From NCBI GenBank assembly GCA_041499515.1, contig JBGQKM010000168.1, positions 1 to 13,378 of the forward strand: DNA of 13,378 nt. Direction: 5' to 3'. Below, piece by piece: positions 8,300 to 13,378 of this stretch. Under the pieces are notes generated by a model that worked only from the letters and a program-made list of their open reading frames with translations, had not been told where the DNA came from and did not search any database. Position 1 is the first letter of the stretch, and the number at the start of each line of letters is the position of its first letter. The translations under genes were made by a program, and so were the position numbers. This DNA is from PALSA-1355 sp041499515 (GTDB taxonomy: Bacteria > Planctomycetota > Planctomycetia > Pirellulales > PALSA-1355).

Positions 8300-8368
8300 G
8301 CTCACCGCCGCGCGGGACGTTTCCGCCTCGGCGACGATCCGCTCGACACCCCAGCCAGCTTGCTCCTC

Positions 8369-9658
8369 ATGCACGACACGCCGCGCAAAGCTTCTTTGCT
8401 GGTCATCTTTCTGACCGTGTTTATCGATCTGTTGGGCTTCGGCATGGTGCTGCCGCTGCTGCCGATCTATGCCAAGGATTTCGCCTTTCAACTGGGCCTG
8501 GAAGAAGGACACTCGCGGATCGGCCTGTTGATCGGCCTGTTGATGTCCAGTTTTTCGCTGATGCAGTTCGTGTTCGCGCCCTTGTGGGGACGGCTTTCCG
8601 ATCGCATCGGCCGGCGGCCCGTGCTGATGGTCGGCCTGGCTGGGTCGGTGGTGTTTTATACGATGTTCGGCATCGCCACGATTTTCAAAAGCCTGCCGCT
8701 GCTGTTCGTCTCGCGCATCGGGGCCGGCATCGCCGGCGCGACGATCTCGACCGCGCAGGCTTATATTGCCGACGCCACGAGCCTGGAAAATCGGGCCAAG
8801 GGCATGGCCCTGGTCGGCGCCGCGTTTGGCCTGGGCTTTACTTTTGGGCCGCTGTTCGGATTCCTGGCCGTGCCCAGCGGCACGGGCGATCCGGGGCCCG
8901 GGCCCGGCTATGCCGCGGCGGGCCTTTCGGCCTGCGCGCTAGTGCTGGCGTATTTCAAATTGCCCGAGAGTCTCAAGCCGGGCAACCAGGCCACGGGCCG
9001 CCGCTGGTTCGATCGCAGGGCGCTGGGCGTCGCGCTGGCCACGCCGGCGATCGGCGTGTTGCTTTTGGCGATCTTTGTTTGCATTTTTGCCTTCGCCAAT
9101 TTCGAGTCGACCCTGTCGCTGATGGTCAGCGACGCGGGCGTGGGCTATGGCTTCGATTTTGGCGAGGTCTGTCTGACCTTCGCGTTCGTCGGATTCGTGC
9201 TCACGCTGGTGCAAGGCGGCATCGTGCGGCGGATGTCGGGCCGCGTGTCCGAATCGGTCATGGCCATCGCCGGCACGCTGGTCGAGATCGTCGGCTTTGT
9301 CCTTTTGGCCCGGGCCGCCACGCACGCGTCGTTGGGGATGCTCTTGGGCGGATTGGCGGTGGTGGTGACCGGCTTTGCGTTTATTACGCCGTCACTCAAT
9401 TCGCTCTTGTCGCGTTGGTCCGATCCAACGAAGCAGGGTGGCATTTTGGGCATCGGCCAAAGCATCGCCTCGCTGGCCCGCATCGTGGGCCCGATGGCCG
9501 GCGTGCCGTTGTTCGAGAACCGCCCCTTGGCCGAGAGCCTGGGCCTGAAGTCAGCCGTCATGCCCCTGGCGCTGGCCACCGCCCTGATGGCCCTCGGCCT
9601 GCTGCTAGTGATCATCGCCTCCCGCCGCGGGCGGGACTATGGGGCGGCGGGGGAGTAG
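8369..9658 (+). CDS. MFS transporter, TetA-like (TCR) family
   Basis: A 429-aa inner-membrane major facilitator protein, a proton-driven antiporter by family. The first helix FIDLLGFGMVLPLLPIYA (19-36), with an acidic D20, is typical of the TetA/TCR branch. Motif A, GRLSDRIGRRP (74-84), sits in the loop between helices 2 and 3. About twelve hydrophobic segments are visible, with a central cytoplasmic loop around KPGNQATGRRWFDRR. Length is normal. The ATG at 8369 is preferred over a TTG nine bases upstream. The drug or metabolite exported cannot be told from sequence; TetA-like proteins outside known resistance clusters have diverse substrates. It diverges from the ligase operon. Its last 24 codons and about 75 nt of downstream flank recur in degenerate form at 10681-10830. 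Confidence 0.88.
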   Translation: MHDTPRKASLLVIFLTVFIDLLGFGMVLPLLPIYAKDFAFQLGLEEGHSRIGLLIGLLMSSFSLMQFVFAPLWGRLSDRIGRRPVLMVGLAGSVVFYTMFGIATIFKSLPLLFVSRIGAGIAGATISTAQAYIADATSLENRAKGMALVGAAFGLGFTFGPLFGFLAVPSGTGDPGPGPGYAAAGLSACALVLAYFKLPESLKPGNQATGRRWFDRRALGVALATPAIGVLLLAIFVCIFAFANFESTLSLMVSDAGVGYGFDFGEVCLTFAFVGFVLTLVQGGIVRRMSGRVSESVMAIAGTLVEIVGFVLLARAATHASLGMLLGGLAVVVTGFAFITPSLNSLLSRWSDPTKQGGILGIGQSIASLARIVGPMAGVPLFENRPLAESLGLKSAVMPLALATALMALGLLLVIIASRRGRDYGAAGE

Positions 9659-9735
9659 AGACTGCGCGTTCGCCGAGAGGACGCGTTGCGGCGGCGAATT
9701 GCGAAGAAGCGACGGTTTTTCGATGTTAGTGTCTC
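9587..9735 (+). repeat. Upstream copy of a diverged direct repeat (MFS 3' end plus flank)
   Basis: The segment from the ATG at 9587 through the MFS stop (9656-9658) and on to about 9735 matches 10681-10830. Across the 72 coding nt my hand alignment gives 54 identities and no gap. Past the stop a 12-nt GCGGCGGCGAAT block (9688-9699) matches 10783-10794 with a one-base indel before it, followed by an AAGCGACGGTTTT/AAGCAACGGTTTT match. This copy is the intact MFS end. Confidence 0.75.
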
Positions 9736-9758
9736 GCCTGGATCGCCTGACCCTAAGA

Positions 9759-9787
9759 TTGACAAGTGTTTCTCGGGCTCCTCAAAT
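9759..9787 (+). promoter_or_regulatory. Candidate promoter for the HEPN-like gene
   Basis: TTGACA (9759-9764), a 17-nt spacer and TCAAAT (9782-9787). The -35 box is perfect and the -10 matches 4 of 6 consensus positions. It is about 100 nt before the chosen ATG at 9890 and just past the duplicated MFS flank. Confidence 0.35.
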
Positions 9788-9889
9788 GCACTGGGATGGT
9801 TCTTGCCCCGGTGGCTTCTTCCTACACGCGGAATCGGCCGCACTTTTTTGATCCGAAGGTTTGGCACAGAAGGTATCTACTTCGAACCT

Positions 9890-10642
9890 ATGTCGCGGTC
9901 TGCCGGTACAACGAGAATCGCCGCCGACATCGCCCGGAGAAGTCTCTGGGCGGCTCTAAATACTTCGCTGCGCATCTACCATCCAGCACGTACTTGGATG
10001 CGTTACAGCTATGAGTCGTTTGGTGAAAATCCTTACCAACCTCGCGTCGCCCAGAAGGTCGTCGGCTTGGCATTCTTGAGCGCCGTTTCGGCATGGGAGG
10101 AGTTTGTAGAGCGAGTGTTCCTGGGCTATTTGGCAGGAGCCATAGCTGGTAACGGGTATGCCCCCAAGCTCACGGTCGGCCCCTGCCGCAACCGGTCGCA
10201 CGCACTACGGATTCTCGGCGCAGTCGGAGGCGGCGATCCCCAGCGTTTTTTGCGATGGAACGACTGGGCGTGGGTCAAACACGTTGCGTCAGTTTACTTT
10301 CGAGACGGTGAGCCCTTCGCTTGCCTGGACGAAGTAACGGTCGCTCGTCTGCGCGACGCTCAAGTCATTCGCAACCGAGTCGCGCACGATTCCGCCAAGG
10401 CCCGAAGCCAATTCAAGCGATGCGTGAACGCCTTGCAAGGATGCTTACTCGACCAACCTCTACCACGCGGATTCTCGCCAGGCGAGTTCTTGGCAAATGA
10501 TTCTCCCAGTGAATGTTTTGGCCGGTTCGACATCTATCCCGCCGATGACCACACCTATGGAGATTTTTTCGAGTTCTTTATATCCATGTTTTTTGAAGCG
10601 TCGGTGGTATTATGTCCGCCGCCAAAGGGGCTCGGCGCATAA
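9890..10642 (+). CDS. HEPN-like protein with RNxxxH motif (candidate ribonuclease)
   Basis: A 250-aa mostly helical soluble protein. The likely active-site motif is RNRVAH (R161 to H166), matching the R-x4-6-H signature of HEPN ribonucleases, with a polar residue after the Arg as is usual. An earlier helix, FLSAVSAWEEFVERVFLGYL (around W69-E71), resembles the helix-1 SAWEE-type pattern of RiboL-PSP/MAE-like HEPN domains. HEPN proteins of these groups are often toxins or abortive-infection RNases acting on host RNA; that role is inferred here. The frame is open upstream to a TTG at 9686, but that stretch is a copy of non-coding MFS flank, so the ATG at 9890 is preferred although its ribosome site is weak. 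No MNT-type antitoxin gene is adjacent. Codon use is visibly less G/C-biased than in the flanking genes, suggesting acquisition. The subfamily is uncertain. Confidence 0.6.
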   Translation: MSRSAGTTRIAADIARRSLWAALNTSLRIYHPARTWMRYSYESFGENPYQPRVAQKVVGLAFLSAVSAWEEFVERVFLGYLAGAIAGNGYAPKLTVGPCRNRSHALRILGAVGGGDPQRFLRWNDWAWVKHVASVYFRDGEPFACLDEVTVARLRDAQVIRNRVAHDSAKARSQFKRCVNALQGCLLDQPLPRGFSPGEFLANDSPSECFGRFDIYPADDHTYGDFFEFFISMFFEASVVLCPPPKGLGA

Positions 10643-10680
10643 TCAAGGCGTCGTCTCAGCACACCTCCCAATAACAGCCT

Positions 10681-10752
10681 ATGGCCTAGGGCCTGTTACT
10701 GGCCATCATCGCCGCCAGCCGCGGATGCGACTATCGTCCGGTGGCGGAGTAG
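10681..10752 (+). pseudogene. 3' remnant of a second MFS transporter gene
   Basis: Translating from 10681 gives MA, a stop, then GLLLAIIAASRGCDYRPVAE and a TAG at 10750-10752. The intact MFS gene ends MALGLLLVIIASRRGRDYGAAGE with its stop, giving the same 24 codons without indels (54 of 72 nt identical by hand). The in-frame TAG at 10687-10689 and loss of everything upstream mark it as a decayed remnant. The repeat continues past the stop to about 10830. Confidence 0.7.
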
Positions 10753-10830
10753 CGGCGCGCGACATTGTCGACAGGACTTGCCGCGGCGGCGAATCTCGAC
10801 AAAGCAACGGTTTTCGGGACTGTTTGACTC
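10681..10830 (+). repeat. Downstream copy of the diverged direct repeat
   Basis: Partner of the MFS-end repeat at 9587-9735, about 1.09 kb downstream. After the remnant's stop, GCGGCGGCGAAT (10783-10794) and AAGCAACGGTTTT are the best-conserved blocks; similarity fades by about 10830. The two copies bracket the HEPN-like gene. Confidence 0.7.
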
Positions 10831-11035
10831 GGCGTGCTGCAAAGACTAATGCGCGTCGGTCTGTCGGACCTCCGCAGGTTCGGTGTCCCCTGAGGATCGC
10901 CCACGTATGGTCAGCGATTCGCACGGTCGTCTCAAAGTGCCGCATATTTCTGCCTGCCCTATCGCAGTCCAACTTTTCATTGACGTTCACGAACACGGCA
11001 AATTGATTGATTTCCGCAAGCTAGACGGCTAGTTT

Positions 11036-11049
11036 GCGGCAATTGCCGC
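11036..11049. repeat. 14-bp perfect palindrome
   Basis: GCGGCAATTGCCGC is its own reverse complement; flanking bases do not extend it. It lies about 80 nt upstream of a TATAAT box. It could be an operator or a chance palindrome. Confidence 0.4.
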
Positions 11050-11128
11050 CCGCTCTTCTGCGGTCTAATTAGTAGTTCGGCGTGACGAGGCGCGCTGCGG
11101 AGCGGCTGGTTGGCCAAGGGCCGGGCAT

Positions 11129-11134
11129 TATAAT
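11129..11134 (+). promoter_or_regulatory. Consensus -10 box before the secreted peptide frame
   Basis: A perfect TATAAT sits 55 nt upstream of the ATG at 11190. No good -35 is spaced correctly (TGGTTG at 11107-11112 is weak, spacer 16). Confidence 0.35.
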
Positions 11135-11189
11135 GGCGACCGCCCTTGCTGGACCGGCTCAGGCGGGCGGGGAGACAGCGGGACACACC

Positions 11190-11483
11190 ATGAGCTTCAT
11201 TCTTCGCTTCGGCGTGGCGGTCGCGTTGGCCACAGCCGCGGCATGGGCTCTCCCGCCCGGCGAGTCCAAGAAGGAAGTCCGCTGCCTCGACGTCCACAAG
11301 AACGACCAGCTCGACGAAGCTCAGCTTGCCGCTTGGGTGAAAGCAAGCCAGCCAATTGTCCGGCGAACGAATGTGAACGGACGGTGTCCTTCAGAAGAAC
11401 GGGTGAAGACCAAGACCAATAAGGCAGTCGACGATAGGGGCGAGTTCAGCCCGCGCGGCACCCGTCGTACAATACGTTCGTGA
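11190..11483 (+). CDS. Short secreted EF-hand-like peptide, probably a truncated gene
   Basis: This 97-codon frame starts with a convincing signal peptide: MSFILRF, a hydrophobic VAVALATAAAWA core, then LPPG. It is followed by CLDVHKNDQLDEAQLAAWV (residues about 31-49). That stretch resembles a planctomycete-type EF-hand loop, in which D, H, N, Q and D would occupy ligand positions, but the 3rd and 12th positions (H, Q) are poor for calcium. After about residue 54 the protein loses any domain character and becomes a basic, Thr/Arg-rich tail, as if the real gene was cut near 11355 and joined to unrelated DNA. A TATAAT box lies upstream. It is either a small exported protein or, more likely, the 5' stump of an EF-hand gene. 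Confidence 0.4.
   Translation: MSFILRFGVAVALATAAAWALPPGESKKEVRCLDVHKNDQLDEAQLAAWVKASQPIVRRTNVNGRCPSEERVKTKTNKAVDDRGEFSPRGTRRTIRS
11445..11473 (+). promoter_or_regulatory. Candidate promoter of the DUF3800 gene
   Basis: TTCAGC (11445-11450), a 17-nt spacer, then TACAAT (11468-11473), 31 nt before the ATG at 11505. The -10 is good and the -35 poor. The predicted leader would be only about 25 nt. Confidence 0.3.
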
Positions 11484-11504
11484 AGAAGCGGCGAGCATTC
11501 CCCA

Positions 11505-12914
11505 ATGAGCAAGAGACGCGATCCAAACCAAATGCTGCTCGATCTGGCCCGAAACGAAGGGCCGGACGTTGTGCATCTTCCATATACGCCTGAGTTTGAA
11601 GCCGTTTGCCAGCGATTCAATCCAGCAGCCACCATTGAAGACAAGCATCGCATTTGGGAGAAACTGCTTGGTCTCAAAGAGGTGGACACCTCGCCAGCCG
11701 AAGCAGTCGTCCCCACTCAGGTAGCTCCTGCGACCGCCCGTCAGCCCGAGCCCTCGGCGGTGCCGACGAGTCCGCCCGCGCGGACTTCTCGTGCCACTGA
11801 AGAGAGCGGCTTGCTCTTCCCTATTCATGACCCAATTCCCGAACTTCAACCCTGGTCGACTCCCCATGAGCCCGATCTGCCGCCTGAACAAGCTGAGCGT
11901 CGGCGGAAGATGTTGGCGGACATCGCCAACTCGTACCTGGCGACCCATGAACAACGAGTCGCTCATATTCTTCAAAGATTCCCCGAGACACGCGACAGCG
12001 ACACTTCGCTGTGCATTAGGTACTGGAAGATGTTTCAGGCGGACGTGCTCGAACACTGGCAGCCGCTTGAACTGGAAGTGCTTTATGAGCTCGACCGCAT
12101 CGAGACAATTGGTCGGGTTCGGCGGATGATCCAGAACGAGTTGCGGCTCTTCCGAGGCGTAGAGGAGACGCGACGCGCTAGAGAAGCGATGCAGGCCGAG
12201 TTTCACGAGTACCTTGCCGCGCATCGCGATTCACTCCCGGAAGTTCGCTTCTACCTGGACGAAACAGGCAATGAGGGCGACAAAACCTACACTGGGATCG
12301 CCGGTGTGTGCATCATCAATTGGAAGCAGTTTGAGAAGCACCATGCCGCGTTGGAGCAGTGGCGCTCGAAGCAGGCCTGGGCTGAGACGATCCACTTTTC
12401 CGACACTGGTGCGGACAAGGTAGATCGGGCGGTGTCTCTGCTTCAACAACTCCGTTCTCGGCGCTCGGGCGTTCTGTTCCTCGGCTACTCGTTGGCCTCT
12501 CGTGGCCGCACGCACCAAGATCTATTCTCTTTGTTTATTCAGCTTGTCGTGGATTCGCTGAAGTACCTCCGTCAGTGCAACTGCCTAACGGAGAACCGCA
12601 GCGTTCGTGTCATCAAGGAAGCTGATTCAGGCTTCGACTCCCTGTTCCTGCATAAGATGACGAAGCAACTCAGCGAGGTTGTGGCGCTGGAGTTCCCGGG
12701 CGAATTGACTGTCCTGCCTGTGGAGGCCGTCCCGAAGGGCCGCACAGTCCTTCTCGAATGTGCCGACCTGATCGCGGGCGGAATGCAGCGCCGCGCTTTG
12801 GGCAAGGGTCGCAACCCGAAAGACCGGCTCGCGGAGGCGGTCATGAATGTGACCGGCTTCGAAGACCCCGCGGACGCGGGTACGATCTTCAAGTATCACG
12901 CGGTTACACGTTGA
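11505..12914 (+). CDS. DUF3800 protein with N-terminal helical PETR/RRxxQ module
   Basis: A 469-aa protein, about twice a minimal DUF3800 protein. The C-terminal half (about 247-469) is a DUF3800 domain, considered an RNase H-like fold: strand 1 FYLDETGNEG with D252 and E253, ETIHFSD with H297, VIKEADSGFD with acidic residues in mid-domain, and LECADLIAGG with D421. These acidic positions would form a metal-dependent nuclease site, though activity of the family is largely untested. The N-terminal half has a helical segment (1-60), a Pro/Ala/Thr linker (65-95), and a module (about 135-235) with RFPETRDSDTSL (158-169) and RVRRMIQNELRLF (204-216). That pattern occurs in phage-related proteins and may be a helix-turn-helix-like unit; this is inference. 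The ATG at 11505 has only a weak AAGAAG-type site. DUF3800 genes are common in mobile and defence regions. Confidence 0.75.
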   Translation: MSKRRDPNQMLLDLARNEGPDVVHLPYTPEFEAVCQRFNPAATIEDKHRIWEKLLGLKEVDTSPAEAVVPTQVAPATARQPEPSAVPTSPPARTSRATEESGLLFPIHDPIPELQPWSTPHEPDLPPEQAERRRKMLADIANSYLATHEQRVAHILQRFPETRDSDTSLCIRYWKMFQADVLEHWQPLELEVLYELDRIETIGRVRRMIQNELRLFRGVEETRRAREAMQAEFHEYLAAHRDSLPEVRFYLDETGNEGDKTYTGIAGVCIINWKQFEKHHAALEQWRSKQAWAETIHFSDTGADKVDRAVSLLQQLRSRRSGVLFLGYSLASRGRTHQDLFSLFIQLVVDSLKYLRQCNCLTENRSVRVIKEADSGFDSLFLHKMTKQLSEVVALEFPGELTVLPVEAVPKGRTVLLECADLIAGGMQRRALGKGRNPKDRLAEAVMNVTGFEDPADAGTIFKYHAVTR

Positions 12915-13378
12915 TAATTCTTCGAGGCGTGACCGGAATCTATGCGCTTAATTGCTTCGGTCACATCGCCCGGTGCATTCAACAGGGCGATGCTGCTCCG
13001 ATGCGGCCTGGCCCAGCATTCCTCCTCGTCGCAAGAACGCGCGGGAACAGCCTTGATTCTTGCGAATCCCATCACACCTTCCATTTTTGACATGCCCGGG
13101 GAGCGTGCGGAAAACCCTATGCCGCGCTAGGGACCTCGGCCTGATCTGGCGGGGCCTGGCGAAAGGTCCTGGGTGCTGGCGTCGTAGTTCGTGAGGTTGT
13201 CGCCGAACTGGCTGGTGGGCGCGGCGGCCGCTCTGGCCTTCGTTTCCAGCGCGCCGGTGTGTCGGAGCGACGCCCGTACTTTGCCGTTGCGAGTGACTGA
13301 AGCTCGACCACCGCCTCATCATCCTGGACGAGCAGGTGCTCCACATGAATCTGCGCGCCCTGTGGAAGAACTTGACCG
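12915..13378. other. No convincing complete gene; possible decayed coding sequence at right edge
   Basis: A 464-nt stretch after the DUF3800 stop. On the minus strand, 13246-13127 reads ETKARAAAAPTSQFGDNL followed by TNYDASTQDLS and looks protein-like, while the adjacent upstream minus frame (13344 downward, MEHLLVQDDEAVVELQSLA) is in a different phase, as in a frameshifted remnant. On the plus strand a frame is open from 13300 to the edge, with an ATG at 13345 giving MNLRALWKNLT; this might be the first residues of a gene such as an ABC permease, but 11 residues prove nothing. I recognise no family. Confidence 0.35.

Larger units (their letters stand above)
10643..11189. other. Gene-poor stretch with MFS remnant and a perfect palindrome
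   Basis: About 550 nt between the HEPN-like gene and a short secreted-peptide frame. It holds the degenerate MFS 3' end (10681-10752) with its flank to about 10830, a 14-bp perfect palindrome (11036-11049) and a TATAAT box (11129-11134). The open frames on both strands, including a 96-codon one on the minus strand at 10706-10996, have no recognisable protein character. Confidence 0.6.

Noticed and set aside
7996..9729. 577-codon plus-strand frame across the ligase 5' end and the MFS gene
   Set aside because: It runs through the palindromic repeat and out of frame over the MFS gene, whose own frame has clear membrane helices and motif A.
9686..9889. N-terminal extension of the HEPN-like protein from a TTG start
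   Set aside because: Its first about 50 nt are a copy of MFS downstream flank that is non-coding at the second site, and the extension has no domain character.
10706..10996. 96-codon minus-strand frame in the gap after the HEPN-like gene
   Set aside because: It overlaps the MFS remnant in antisense and shows no recognisable protein character, so it was not called as an antitoxin.
11391..12224. 277-codon minus-strand frame opposite the DUF3800 gene
   Set aside because: Antisense to a recognisable protein; no family features of its own.

Overview
The window (13,378 bp, GC-rich, strong G/C third-position bias in most genes) looks like a planctomycete chromosome segment, probably of the Pirellulales type. 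This is inferred from the GldG-like/DUF4340 gene pair with long Pro/Ala/Glu/Lys linkers, weak or absent Shine-Dalgarno sequences, an EF-hand-like secreted peptide and a GAAAAATGGGAC palindromic element. No RNA gene or CRISPR array was seen.

Layout. (1) 1-4285, plus strand: the 3' part of a fused ABC-2 permease/GldG-like auxiliary protein, cut by the left edge, then a membrane-anchored DUF4340 protein. Together they look like the membrane and periplasmic parts of a Gld-type ABC exporter. (2) 4343-8111, minus strand: a compact four-gene operon, transcribed PaaK-like acyl-CoA ligase, DUF1445 (D-glutamate cyclase/putative hydro-lyase family), a class V aminotransferase-fold 'cysteine desulfurase-like' protein, and DUF971. 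The first two overlap by 4 nt; the later gaps are about 27 and 38 nt. (3) 8112-8368: a divergent intergenic region with an 88-bp palindromic element. (4) 8369-9658, plus strand: a TetA-like MFS transporter.

(5) 9659-12914 is an accessory-looking patch with more relaxed codon use. It holds a small protein with a HEPN-like RNxxxH motif (candidate RNase), a degenerate copy of the MFS gene's last 24 codons plus downstream flank, a short signal-peptide/EF-hand-like fragment, and a 469-aa DUF3800 protein with an N-terminal helical module. The HEPN-like gene sits exactly between the intact MFS 3' end and its decayed duplicate. This suggests it lies in a second, mostly lost MFS copy. (6) 12915-13378: no convincing complete gene; possible decayed coding sequence on the minus strand and perhaps the first codons of a gene leaving the right edge.

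The HEPN-like and DUF3800 genes are the best candidates for an undescribed (possibly defence-related) function. That reading rests on family resemblance and context only.
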